Source: Gemmatimonadota bacterium
GTDB lineage: Bacteria; Gemmatimonadota; Gemmatimonadetes; Gemmatimonadales; GWC2-71-9
Reading direction: 5' to 3'
Length of the DNA: 64,000 nucleotides
Assembly (NCBI GenBank): GCA_016704275.1
Contig: JADJAK010000002.1
Span: forward strand, 558,001-622,000
Made by a program: the position numbers and the translations under genes. The notes beneath the pieces were generated by a model. The model saw only the letters and a list, made by a program, of their open reading frames with translations, made no database searches and was not told the origin of the DNA. Shown piece by piece: positions 25,927 to 34,416 of this stretch. Numbering within the stretch: position 1 is the stretch's first letter; each line of letters begins with the position of its first letter.

Positions 25927-26288
25927 CCGCCATGACCACCTCGCAGCTCGTCCTCCTCGGTCTCATCGGTCTCTTCATCGTCTACGTCGTGCGGATGCGA
26001 AGCGCATCGGCCGATCGTCTGATGTATCTCGGTCTGGCCGCCCTGGGCATCGGGCTGGTGCTCAACCCCGAGCTGACCAATCGGGCGGCCGCCGCGCTCG
26101 GCATCGGGCGCGGCGCCGACCTGATGTTCTACTTCTTCATCGTCTTCTGTCTCTTCCACTTCGCCGCCACCGCCGCGACGCTCCGCAGGCTGCAGCGCGA
26201 TCTCGGCGAGCTCACCCGCGTGATTGCGCTGCAGCGTGCTGAGTCACCGCCCGATCAGCGGCCGGCCACGCCACCGCGTGGCGGATAG
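25923..26288 (+). CDS. DUF2304 family small membrane protein
   Basis: A 121-residue protein with three hydrophobic helices (LVLLGLIGLFIVYVVRM; LMYLGLAALGIGLVL; LMFYFFIVFCLFHFAA) and a helical C-terminal tail (TLRRLQRDLGELTRVIALQR). This layout is that of DUF2304 proteins, which are often encoded next to GT2 polyprenyl-phosphate glycosyltransferases and are thought to act as their membrane partner. It overlaps such a GT2 gene by 4 bases here. The GTG at 25923 or the ATG at 25932 may be the start. Its 3' end overlaps the convergent GT2 gene by 34 bases. Confidence 0.78.
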   Translation: MTAMTTSQLVLLGLIGLFIVYVVRMRSASADRLMYLGLAALGIGLVLNPELTNRAAAALGIGRGADLMFYFFIVFCLFHFAATAATLRRLQRDLGELTRVIALQRAESPPDQRPATPPRGG

Positions 26289-27007
26289 CGGCGCCAGATT
26301 CGCCACAGCTCCAGCGGTGCCCGCACGAAATCCTTGAGTCCCACGCTCGATCCACCCGGATCTTCCCATCGCGGCAGCGGCAGTTCGCGCAGCGCCGACT
26401 CGCCCGCCGCGTCGCGCAGCCGGGCAATCAATTCCACATCGAAGAGCCAGCGCGAGAGGAACGGCGCCTGCAGCAGGGCGTCGAGCGCGGGGCCGCCGCG
26501 CATCGCCTTCGCCCCGCACTGCGTGTCGTAGACCGGCAGGGCCAGGGTGATCGACGCGCAGGTGGCGAAGATTCGGCCGAGGTAGTGGCGGCGCTCCGAC
26601 CGATGGATGTGCCAGCCGAGCAGCTTGACGCGTGAACCGAGCACCATCGAGACGGTCGGCCAACGAACGAGTTCGTCGCGCAGCAGGAGGGCAGTCTCGA
26701 GCGGGGCGGCGAGATCGGCATCGAGGTAGCCGACGAGCGGATAGCCCTCGGCCAGCGCCGCCAGCAGGCCGGCGCGCACCGCCTCCGCCTTCCCCCGATT
26801 GGGCTGCAGCCGCTGCACGGTGATCCGTCCGGGGGCCGCCGTCGCGAGGGCCGCGAGCCGCGCCGGCGTCGCGTCCTGACTGCCATCATCCACGAAGTGC
26901 AGGTCGACGGTGTCCTGCGATTCGACGAACGCGAGAAACGCCGCGTCGTGCAGCCGCCCTGCCTCATTCCACGCCGGGATGACCAACGCCATCCGATCGG
27001 CGGTCAT
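26255..27007 (-). CDS. GT2 family glycosyltransferase (ALG5/dolichyl-phosphate glucosyltransferase-like)
   Basis: A 250-residue GT-A enzyme: MALVIPAWNEAGRL, LHFVDDGSQDATPARL, LQPNRGKAEAVRAGL, and VGYLDADLAAPLE with the metal-binding DAD. VSMVLGSRVKLLG and YDTQCGAKAMRGG match the ALG5-type polyprenyl-phosphate sugar transferases, and LFDVELIARL follows. The ATG at 27007 has a good ribosome site (GGAGG) and overlaps the upstream gene as ATGA; an ATG at 27019 is also in frame. Last of a three-gene set with two GT-C transferases, which fits a donor-synthesis role. Confidence 0.86.
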   Translation of the reverse strand: MTADRMALVIPAWNEAGRLHDAAFLAFVESQDTVDLHFVDDGSQDATPARLAALATAAPGRITVQRLQPNRGKAEAVRAGLLAALAEGYPLVGYLDADLAAPLETALLLRDELVRWPTVSMVLGSRVKLLGWHIHRSERRHYLGRIFATCASITLALPVYDTQCGAKAMRGGPALDALLQAPFLSRWLFDVELIARLRDAAGESALRELPLPRWEDPGGSSVGLKDFVRAPLELWRIWRRYPPRGGVAGR

Positions 27008-28995
27008 GGCGCCCTCCATTCCGCGCGCGCGGAATCGAGATTCACCCGCTCGAAGCGGAGCGGACTGCCGACGTCCGTCGCGCGCGTCACCAGCCAGACG
27101 GGGCGCGATGGATCGGCGTTCAGCAGCAGCGTGTCGCGGGCATGCAGGTCACGGATGTAGCGGTTGTCTCCGCGCGCCAGCAGCAGCGGCGGGAAGAGGG
27201 TGTAGCCGGCCCGATCCTCGAGCACTCGTCTGGTGCATTGCGGGGTCAACGTCGAGCCCGGCATGACTCGCCCGGTGGTGTCGACCGAGACGCGGAGCGG
27301 GATCAACTGGGCAGAGTCGGCACGGTCTCGGGCGACGGCAGACGCCAACGCCTCGGCGCCGCCTCCCCGCTGTTCCACCGCAGCCACCGCTTCGTCGAGT
27401 CGGCAGAGGTCGACGCTGCGATAGAGCTGTTCGGCCTCGACACGCGAGACGCCGAGCCCCCACATCCGGGCAATGACCTGCGCCCCCCAGCTCTCGCGCA
27501 CGAGCACCAGCGCGCCCGAGACGCCATGCGCGCGGGCCGCTGCGTCGACATCGAGGCGCATCGAGAGCATCCCGTTGCGATACTGCTCGGCGCGCAGCGG
27601 CACGAGTTGGGTGCTGCCGATCACCAGCGCGGCAAGCCCAGCCACCAGCACCGCGCGGTGCAGCGGCACAGACGGCGTGCGCGCGGCGAGTTCGGCGGGG
27701 AAACGCGCCGTCCACAACGCCAACCACGGCGCGAGTGGCAGCATGAAGCGGGGGCCGAGATAGAAGCCGTCATGCCAGTAGGCCCAGTAGGCCAGCAGGA
27801 CACCGCCGCAGGCGATCAGCGCCCAGCGATCAACGGCCTGCACGCGGCGCACCAGGGCCAAGGCGCCGGTCGCGAAGAGCAGCGACGGCACCGGCGTCTC
27901 GAGGAAGTAACTCTGCAGCCGGAGCAGGTACAGGTTCACCAACTCGAGCCCTCGCGCCGGCGTGTGCGGGAAGCCCCACGGCGCCTCGTGGAATCCCAGC
28001 TCGTGCGATCGGCCCCACATCTCGATGTAGCCAAAGCGAAGCGGGTCGCCGGTCTGCGCGGCATTGACCCATGCGAGGGCGATCAGCGGCAGCGCAATGC
28101 CGACGCCGCTCGCCAGCAGTGCGGCGACGTGCCTGCCGCCGTGCCGCGCGCGCCACAGCAACCACGCGCCGGCCGGGAGGGCGAAGACGGCACCATCGAG
28201 GGGGCGGATGGTGGCCGCGCAGGCGAAGGCCAGCCCCACGGCGAACGCCGCGCCGACCCGCGCGACGTTGGTGGCGGTCGCGACGGTGAGTGCCCATGTC
28301 CCCAGCATCAACCAGGTCACCGTGGTGACGTGGTTCATCATGGACGCGCTGAGAAAGATCGTGAACGGCGCAAGGCCATAGAGGAGGAGCGCCGGGAGTG
28401 CCGTCCCCTCGCGCCCCTCGATGCGACGCAGCACCCGCGCGAAGGCGAAGAGCCCGATCGCGGCGAAGAGCGGGCCAACGAGCCATTCGGCGTGGGCGAG
28501 TGTGCCGAGCGCGAGCATCGCGGGTCCACCCGCGGGGAACTGGCCGTACACCTTGCCACCCCAATCGATCAGGTGCATCGCGCCCGTGAACTCGGGATGC
28601 GCCGGGGCGACGCGCCACAATGCGCCCCCGGCAAAGGTGCGCGCCTGATAGACCTGGATGATCTCGTCGATCAACAGCGGCGAGGCGGAGAGCACCAGCC
28701 GCGACACCGCCGCGTAGAGGCCGAACGCCGCCAGCGCGATGCCGAGGTCGGCCGCCGGGCCGGCACGATGCCACTGCCTGGAGAAATTGCCCCACGCGCC
28801 GGCGGGCCAGAGGTGCGGCCGACCGCGCAACACGATCCAGGCGATCACCGCGATGCCGAGCACGATCGCGCCACCACTTCCCCAGCCATCGAGTCGATCC
28901 TGGTACCACGGCGCCGCATGGCCGCCGGGGATCCAGTTGGCAATCGGGAGCATCCCGAGCAGCAGCAGGAGCAGCGCCGCGAGGCGGGCGATCAT
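27004..28995 (-). CDS. GT-C-type integral membrane glycosyltransferase
   Basis: About 663 residues starting MIARLAALLLLLLGMLP. Roughly twelve helices; the loop SPLLIDEIIQVYQARTFAGG carries the acidic DE pair of GT-C enzymes and is followed by WRVAPAHPEFTGA. The C-terminal 180 residues are soluble. The sequence pattern (LGFHEAPWGFPHTPARGLELVN; YWAYWHDGFYLGPRFMLP) closely resembles that of the upstream gene product (LGFHESPDGTDYTPARGVLKT; YWAYWGNAEWLGPRFILP), so the two are probably ancient duplicates. The ATG overlaps the upstream stop as ATGA. The sugar acceptor is unknown. Confidence 0.78.
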   Translation of the reverse strand: MIARLAALLLLLLGMLPIANWIPGGHAAPWYQDRLDGWGSGGAIVLGIAVIAWIVLRGRPHLWPAGAWGNFSRQWHRAGPAADLGIALAAFGLYAAVSRLVLSASPLLIDEIIQVYQARTFAGGALWRVAPAHPEFTGAMHLIDWGGKVYGQFPAGGPAMLALGTLAHAEWLVGPLFAAIGLFAFARVLRRIEGREGTALPALLLYGLAPFTIFLSASMMNHVTTVTWLMLGTWALTVATATNVARVGAAFAVGLAFACAATIRPLDGAVFALPAGAWLLWRARHGGRHVAALLASGVGIALPLIALAWVNAAQTGDPLRFGYIEMWGRSHELGFHEAPWGFPHTPARGLELVNLYLLRLQSYFLETPVPSLLFATGALALVRRVQAVDRWALIACGGVLLAYWAYWHDGFYLGPRFMLPLAPWLALWTARFPAELAARTPSVPLHRAVLVAGLAALVIGSTQLVPLRAEQYRNGMLSMRLDVDAAARAHGVSGALVLVRESWGAQVIARMWGLGVSRVEAEQLYRSVDLCRLDEAVAAVEQRGGGAEALASAVARDRADSAQLIPLRVSVDTTGRVMPGSTLTPQCTRRVLEDRAGYTLFPPLLLARGDNRYIRDLHARDTLLLNADPSRPVWLVTRATDVGSPLRFERVNLDSARAEWRAP

Positions 28996-30749
28996 CGGCC
29001 CACCTGCCGTCGGCCGAGCGCGAACGCGCTGTCCTCCCGAGCCCAACTGGTGCGCGCGCTGTCGTAGTCAAAGGCCGCCAGGCGGGGCCGCCACTGCTCC
29101 TTGCCGATTCGCTCCCACAACAGCAGTCGCGTCCGCTCCCGGAACGTGACGCTGTCGGCAAGCAACGCGGTACGGGCCCCCAGGCTCCGCAGGACCGGCC
29201 GGGTGGGGGTGGAGAAGAGCAGGAGAGCGCCCGTCACCTCTGAACTCACCCATTGCAGTTGCTGAAATTCCGGCCCCGCACACCACTCGCGCCATGCGTC
29301 GGCGACGGGCGGTGCCTGGGGTACGCCGATCTCGAGCCAGCGCACACCCCACAGGACATCGCAGTGCTCTCTCCCCTTCACGATGGCGTTGGCCGCACCG
29401 AGCTTGCCGGAGACGGCGCGCACCCGCGCCTCGTTGGTGCGACGAAGGTCGCCACGGGCGATGATCAGTCCTGGATTGGGGGTACCGATCAGCAGGCGCG
29501 TCAGGTCGATCGTGGTGGCGCGTTCCATCGCCTCGAATTCGCGGAACCGTATCGGCGCGCGAAGCAGTCCCTCACTCACGACCCCGACGATCCCGACCGC
29601 CGCAGCGGCACCGAGGGCCCAATGCCAACGCGCCACCAATCGGGGCAACCGGGCCACGGCCAGGAGCATGAACGGCAGGACCGGCAGGATGAAGCGGGGG
29701 CCCAGCCATTCCGCGTTGCCCCAGTACGCCCAGTAACTCAGCATCAGGCTCGCGACGGTCGCGAGCGCCCAGCCATCGAGGAGCGTCAGCGCCGGCAGGG
29801 CGAGCACGACGCCCAGCGCGGCCGGCCAGAACGGCGTGAACCGCGATTCCCAGGTCGACTCGCCGAGGCTGTGCATCTGCTTCCGCGTCTTCAGCACGCC
29901 ACGTGCCGGCGTGTAGTCCGTGCCGTCGGGGCTCTCGTGAAAGCCAAGGCGATGCTTCGGGCCCGACACCACGTCGTAGCTGAAGCGCAGCGGGGCGCCC
30001 GTGGTGATGGTGTTCGTCGCCAGGAGAATCGCCATCGGTCCGGCGACTCCCAGCAGTCCCTGGGCAATCACCCGACGCGGCAGTCGGCCGCGCGCCACCG
30101 CCCAGAGCACCATCAGCGCCGCAGGGACGGCCGCGGACAGCGCTTCGACCGGGCGCACCCATGCGGCCAGACCGACGAGCACGCCGAGCCAGAGGGCAGC
30201 GCGCCCTTGGGATGGCAGGGCGAACAGCCGCGCCAGCATCAACCCGATCAGGCAGATGATCGCGGTCAGCGGCACGTGGGCGAGCTGCGAGGTGGACTGG
30301 ATGGCCCAGAAGGGAGAGATCGCAAGCAACAACACCGCGCCGATGGCGGTGGGTGCATGTGACTCGAGCCGCCGGACCAGACGGGCCCAGCAGAAGACGC
30401 CGATGGCGCCGTAGGCCGGTCCGGCCAGGGCGACCTGGCCGATCGCGACGAAGGGGACCAGCAACAGCGCGGTCCCCAACGAGAATTGCCCGATGATCCC
30501 GATCGGGCCGATGCCGGTCAATCGGGTGAGCACCGCCTCCGGGTGCACGGGGATCGGCGCGGCAAGGTGCCCGTGCGACAACAGCCGCGCCTGCCACACC
30601 ATGACCACTTCATCGAGGCCGGTGGGACGCCCTTCCCAGAGCCACCAGCCGAGCACGGCATAGCCGATCCCGGCGAGCAGCGCGAGGCCGAGGTCGGCCC
30701 GCCAGTCCAGCGCCTTCCAGCGCGCAGCGACGTCGGCGAGCCGTGACAC
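28992..30749 (-). CDS. GT-C-type integral membrane glycosyltransferase
   Basis: A 585-residue paralogue of the next gene, with about eleven helices. After the first helix RPTGLDEVVMVWQARLLSHG holds the DE pair. Blocks LGFHESPDGTDYTPARG and YWAYWGNAEWLGPRFILPVLPF are shared with its downstream neighbour. The C-terminal soluble domain (from about 410) includes a possible disulphide (EHCDVLWG; EWCAGPEF). The GTG at 30749 is the only start that keeps the DE loop and first helix. This start lies inside the extended pilR frame (see pilR). The conserved pilR part ends just before this GTG, as expected for adjacent genes. Confidence 0.78.
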   Translation of the reverse strand: MSRLADVAARWKALDWRADLGLALLAGIGYAVLGWWLWEGRPTGLDEVVMVWQARLLSHGHLAAPIPVHPEAVLTRLTGIGPIGIIGQFSLGTALLLVPFVAIGQVALAGPAYGAIGVFCWARLVRRLESHAPTAIGAVLLLAISPFWAIQSTSQLAHVPLTAIICLIGLMLARLFALPSQGRAALWLGVLVGLAAWVRPVEALSAAVPAALMVLWAVARGRLPRRVIAQGLLGVAGPMAILLATNTITTGAPLRFSYDVVSGPKHRLGFHESPDGTDYTPARGVLKTRKQMHSLGESTWESRFTPFWPAALGVVLALPALTLLDGWALATVASLMLSYWAYWGNAEWLGPRFILPVLPFMLLAVARLPRLVARWHWALGAAAAVGIVGVVSEGLLRAPIRFREFEAMERATTIDLTRLLIGTPNPGLIIARGDLRRTNEARVRAVSGKLGAANAIVKGREHCDVLWGVRWLEIGVPQAPPVADAWREWCAGPEFQQLQWVSSEVTGALLLFSTPTRPVLRSLGARTALLADSVTFRERTRLLLWERIGKEQWRPRLAAFDYDSARTSWAREDSAFALGRRQVGR

Positions 30750-32134
30750 CTACGCCCCCCGTTCCCCTCGTAGCGCGACAACTTCCGGTAGAGCGTGCTC
30801 GGGTCGATCCCCAGCACTTCCGCGGCCCGCGTCTTGTTGCCGCCTTCGGCCTGCAGGACGAACATGATGTAGGCGCGCTCGACCAGGTCGAGTTCAGGAT
30901 TCGGTTGATTCCGTTCGGCGACCAGCGGCTCCTTCTTCCGCCGGGTGATCCGCTCCGGCAGGTGCTGCGGCTCGATCAGCGGCCCCCGACAGAGCACCGC
31001 CGCATGTTCGAGCGCGTTCTGCAGCTCGCGCACATTGCCCGGCCACTCATACACCATGACGGCATCCATCGCCTCGGCGGCAAGCGCCTTCGGCTCCGAC
31101 TCGTGTTCCTCGGAGAGGTCCTGCAGGAAGCGGTCGATCAGCAGGATGAGGTCGTCGCGCCGTTCGCGCAGCGGCGGCAACTCCACCGCGAGCACGTTGA
31201 GCCGATAGAAGAGATCGGAGCGGAAATGCCCGCGGCGCACTTCTTCCTCGAGGTCGCGATTCGTCGCGGCGATGATGCGCACGTCGACCGGAATCGCCTC
31301 CGTGGCCCCGACGGGAATCACTTCGCGCTGCTGCAACACGCGGAGCAGCTTCACCTGGAGCGAGGGCGGCATCTCGCCGACTTCGTCCATGAAGAACGTC
31401 CCGGTGCGCGCAGCGGCGAAGAGCCCCTGCTTGTCACGCACGGCACCGGTGAAGGAGCCCTTCACGTGCCCGAAGAGCTCGCTCTCGAGCAGCGTCTCCG
31501 GGAGGGCACCGCAGTTGATCGACATGAACGGCCCCTCGGCGCGCAGCGAGGCGTCGTGCGTGTAGCGGGCAAGCACCTCCTTGCCGGTGCCGCTCTCGCC
31601 GGTGATCAGCAGGGTCGAGTCGGTCGGCGCGACCAGGTCGGCGAAGCGGAGAATTTCCTGGAAGCGGCGCGACTTGCCGATCGGCCGTGTCACCGGCGGC
31701 CGCGGGCCACCGCTGGTGCGCCGGATCTCTGCCTTGAGCTGCTTGTTCTCGACGCGGATCTGGCGGAACTCGCAGGCACGGCGGAGGATCGCCAGCAGCT
31801 CGTCGTTCGAGAACGGCTTCTGCAGGTAGTAGAACGCGCCGATGTTGACGGCCTGGATCGCGCTCTGCAGCGAGGCCTGCGCCGTCATCAGGATCACCGG
31901 CATCATCGGGTCCTGGTCCTTGCAGGCCTGCAGGATGTCGAGCCCGGTGACCTGCGGCATCCGCACGTCGGTGACGACGATGTCCGGACTGACGGTGCGG
32001 ATCGCCTCGAGGCCCGCCTTGCCCCCCTGCGCGACGGAGACCTCGTAGCCCTCCTTCTTGAGGAGGATGCGCACCGTGTCGAGAATTCCCGACTCGTCAT
32101 CGATAACCAGCACGGACGGCTGCTGCTGGGTCAT
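30518..32134 (-). CDS. pilR: Sigma-54-dependent response regulator PilR (3' end probably frameshifted)
   Basis: NtrC-family activator of pilus genes. Receiver domain with Asp56 (IVVTDVRMP), AAA+ domain with GESGTGKE, the sigma-54 contact loop ELFGHVKGSFTGA and a Fis-type helix-turn-helix NKTRAAEVLGIDPSTLYRKLSRY. The known family ends here, near residue 455. The frame nevertheless runs a further 80 or so residues (Arg/Ser/Gly/Cys-rich) across the start of the next gene. The change point is a run of six G on the minus strand (about 30757-30762); a seventh G would create a TAG stop directly before the next gene's GTG. Either a one-base error or a recent deletion is likely. ATGA overlap with pilS upstream. 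Confidence 0.92.
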   Translation of the reverse strand: MTQQQPSVLVIDDESGILDTVRILLKKEGYEVSVAQGGKAGLEAIRTVSPDIVVTDVRMPQVTGLDILQACKDQDPMMPVILMTAQASLQSAIQAVNIGAFYYLQKPFSNDELLAILRRACEFRQIRVENKQLKAEIRRTSGGPRPPVTRPIGKSRRFQEILRFADLVAPTDSTLLITGESGTGKEVLARYTHDASLRAEGPFMSINCGALPETLLESELFGHVKGSFTGAVRDKQGLFAAARTGTFFMDEVGEMPPSLQVKLLRVLQQREVIPVGATEAIPVDVRIIAATNRDLEEEVRRGHFRSDLFYRLNVLAVELPPLRERRDDLILLIDRFLQDLSEEHESEPKALAAEAMDAVMVYEWPGNVRELQNALEHAAVLCRGPLIEPQHLPERITRRKKEPLVAERNQPNPELDLVERAYIMFVLQAEGGNKTRAAEVLGIDPSTLYRKLSRYEGNGGRRCHGSPTSLRAGRRWTGGPTSASRCSPGSAMPCSAGGSGKGVPPASMKWSWCGRRGCCRTGTLPRRSPCTRRRCSPD

Positions 32135-33837
32135 GTGATCTCCTCTCCAGTCCAGGTCGCGGGCAGGAAGATCGAGAAGGTCGTTCCCGAGCCCGCCATG
32201 GTGTCCACCAGGATCACGCCACGATGCGCATCCACGGCGCGCTGCACAATTGCCAAGCCCAGGCCACTGCCCCCGGTCCGCCCGGTCACGAACGGCTCGA
32301 AGAGCCGCTCACGCACCGACTCCGGAATGCCTGGGCCATCGTCCTGCACCAGCAGCATCACGGGGCGCTCCACCCGTCCCACCGGCGCCTCGCCCGGGCG
32401 GGCCAATCGCACCGTCACCGTGATGTGGCCGCGCCCCGCGAGGGCCTGCGCGGCGTTCAACATCAGGTTGCTCGCCACCCGATGCAGCAGGTCTTCGTCG
32501 CCGTCGAGCTCGACCGGTTCCCCGATCACGGTGATGCTGGTGCCGCGCGCCTCGGGATGCTCCCGCGTGATCCGTGCGGCTGCCTCGACCAGCCCCAGCA
32601 ACTCGAGCCGTTCGAAGCGCGACGCGCGCACGCGGGAGAAGTCGAGGAACTCGCTGAGCAGCCGGTTGAGCCGCTCGCTCTCGCGCATCACCAGCCGCGC
32701 CAGCGTCTGATCGTCCTCGTCCGGCCCGACCGAGCGGGCCAGCTGCTCGACCGCGCTGCGGATCGCCGCGAGCGGATTGCGAATCTCGTGCGCCAGCGAG
32801 GCGCTCAACGCCGCCACTGCCTCGAGGCGCTCGGCACGGACCCGAAATTCCTGCAGCCGCTTGAGGTCGGAGATGTCAGTGAAGATGGCGGTGACCAGCG
32901 GTCGTTCGGTGCCGGGCCGCTGGAAGGTGGTAGTCGAGAGCCCCACGGGGAAGAGCGTGCCGTCGGCCCGGCGCACCGAGGCCTCGCCCCGCATGATGCG
33001 GGTCCCCTCGGTGAGGCCGAGCACGATCGCCTCGTGCAGCTCCCGCGAACAGGCGCGCAGCACATCGAGCACCGGCTGCCCGGGGATGAAGCGGCCACCC
33101 CCGAGGATCTTCGCCCCGCGCGGGTTGATGAAGCCGAGGCGCCCTTCGCCATCGACGGTGATCACGCCGGATTGGATCGTCGCCAGGATCTCCTCGGCCT
33201 CGAGCCGGACCTGGGCGAGCGCCACCGCCAGCGCGTGCTGCTCCCGCGAGGCCGAGGTCAGGCGATTGCCGAGCAGCGCAATCAGCACACCGACCAGCCC
33301 GATCACGGCAACCTGGGACCACGCCAGCGCCGCCTCGGGCGACTGCAGCGTGACCGCGACGTAGCAGGCGCCGGCAAAGAGGGTGGTGAGCAGCGACCGG
33401 CCGGTCGGGAGGAGGAGGCCATAGACCGCCACCAGGGCGACGTAGAGCGCTGCCAGCGGCGTCGCGTCGCCCGACACGAGCGAGGTGACCAGGAGAATGT
33501 CCACGGTCGCCTGCACGAAGAGCGTGGTCGCCGGCATCGTCGTGCTCTTGTCGCGACTCACCATCGTGAACCAGCCGATGGCCACCAGCCCCACCAGCCC
33601 CACGATGATTCGTGCCGACACCGGGATCCCGCCCGACCTGCCGCCGAGCGCGCTGCCGAACACCAGCCCGACCAGCACCAACCGCACCAGGATGATGCCG
33701 CCCACCAGCGCCCGCGGGCCCGGCAACCGGAGGCGGTCGAGCGCCCGGGGCGGAGCCGGCGCGGCCGGGAACTCGCCGGTGCGGCCCGGGGCGGAGTCGG
33801 GAGGGATGGATGGGGTGGTCAAGCGGTGTAATATGCT
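32131..33837 (-). CDS. pilS: Sensor histidine kinase PilS
   Basis: Membrane kinase that pairs with PilR. About six N-terminal helices (from ALVGGIILVRLVLVGLVF to VAVIGLVGVLIALLG), a PAS domain (about ILATIQSGVITVDGEGRLGFINP to FTDISDLKRL), the dimerisation and phosphoacceptor box ALSASLAHEIRNPLAAIRSA, and a HATPase domain with NLMLNAAQAL, VQDDGPGIPESVRERLFEPF and GGSGLGLAIV. This is the standard PilS architecture. The start is unclear: the TTG at 33837 is the longest one that stays clear of the divergent hslR start; TTG 33822 is an alternative. The frame upstream of this (to 33957) lies in hslR. Confidence 0.9.
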   Translation of the reverse strand, partial: SILHRLTTPSIPPDSAPGRTGEFPAAPAPPRALDRLRLPGPRALVGGIILVRLVLVGLVFGSALGGRSGGIPVSARIIVGLVGLVAIGWFTMVSRDKSTTMPATTLFVQATVDILLVTSLVSGDATPLAALYVALVAVYGLLLPTGRSLLTTLFAGACYVAVTLQSPEAALAWSQVAVIGLVGVLIALLGNRLTSASREQHALAVALAQVRLEAEEILATIQSGVITVDGEGRLGFINPRGAKILGGGRFIPGQPVLDVLRACSRELHEAIVLGLTEGTRIMRGEASVRRADGTLFPVGLSTTTFQRPGTERPLVTAIFTDISDLKRLQEFRVRAERLEAVAALSASLAHEIRNPLAAIRSAVEQLARSVGPDEDDQTLARLVMRESERLNRLLSEFLDFSRVRASRFERLELLGLVEAAARITREHPEARGTSITVIGEPVELDGDEDLLHRVASNLMLNAAQALAGRGHITVTVRLARPGEAPVGRVERPVMLLVQDDGPGIPESVRERLFEPFVTGRTGGSGLGLAIVQRAVDAHRGVILVDTMAGSGTTFSIFLPATWTGEEIT

Positions 33838-33872
33838 CAATCCACCGCGAGGACGCCCACCCTGGAGACGAG

Positions 33873-34268
33873 ATGGCCCGCGAGGACGCAGCAACGGCAG
33901 TCCGGCTCGACAAGTGGCTCTGGGCCGCCCGCTTCTACAAGACCCGCTCCGCCGCAACCGAGGCGGTGCTGGGTGGCAAGGTCGACGTCAACGGCGACGG
34001 CGCCAAGCCGGCGCGAACGGTGCGTGCCGGCGACACCATCGTGGTCCGGGTGGCGCCCTATCGTTTCGAGGTGGCGGTGACCGGCGTGGGCGAACGGCGC
34101 GGGACTGCGGCCCAGGCCGCCGAGCTGTACCAGGAGACCCAGGCGTCCGTGGCGGCGCGCGCGTTGCTCGCCGATCAGCTCCGGCTCGCGCCGTCGCTGG
34201 AGTTCAGCGAGGGGCGGCCGTCGAAGAAGGATCGGCGGACGATCGAGAAACTGCGCGGACGTCGTTGA
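33873..34268 (+). CDS. hslR: S4-domain RNA-binding protein (Hsp15/HslR family)
   Basis: Small basic protein of 131 residues that in E. coli binds stalled 50S-nascent chain-tRNA complexes after heat shock. VRLDKWLWAARFYKTRSAATEAVLGGKVDVNGDGAKPARTVRAGD is a complete S4 domain, with the DKWLW start characteristic of HslR. The C-terminal tail is basic (GRPSKKDRRTIEKLRGRR). The ATG at 33873 has GGAG 5 bases upstream; in-frame codons further upstream overlap pilS. Divergent from pilS with about 35 bases between starts, and its 3' end overlaps ccoS by 65 bases. Confidence 0.88.
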   Translation: MAREDAATAVRLDKWLWAARFYKTRSAATEAVLGGKVDVNGDGAKPARTVRAGDTIVVRVAPYRFEVAVTGVGERRGTAAQAAELYQETQASVAARALLADQLRLAPSLEFSEGRPSKKDRRTIEKLRGRR

Positions 34269-34416
34269 CCCGCGACTCGCCGTCGTCGTGCAGCAGGCGC
34301 ACCGCCGGTGTGTCGAGGTCGTCGAACTGCCCGCCCCGCGCCGACCAGATGTAGGCCCACACCGCGACCCCCACCAGCACCAGCGCCAGCGGCAGGATCA
34401 GGAAGAGGACGCTCAT
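34204..34416 (-). CDS. ccoS: cbb3 oxidase maturation protein CcoS
   Basis: Small single-helix protein required for cofactor insertion into cbb3 oxidase. From the ATG at 34416 it has 70 residues: MSVLFLILPLALVLVGVAVWAYIWSARGGQFDDLDTPAVRLL, with the family's diagnostic WSxRxGQFDDLDTPAxR block. The last 25 residues are not conserved and read into the end of the convergent hslR gene. Its ATG overlaps the ccoI stop as ATGA; it is the last gene of the cco operon. Confidence 0.9.
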   Translation of the reverse strand: MSVLFLILPLALVLVGVAVWAYIWSARGGQFDDLDTPAVRLLHDDGESRVNDVRAVSRSSADPSSTAAPR

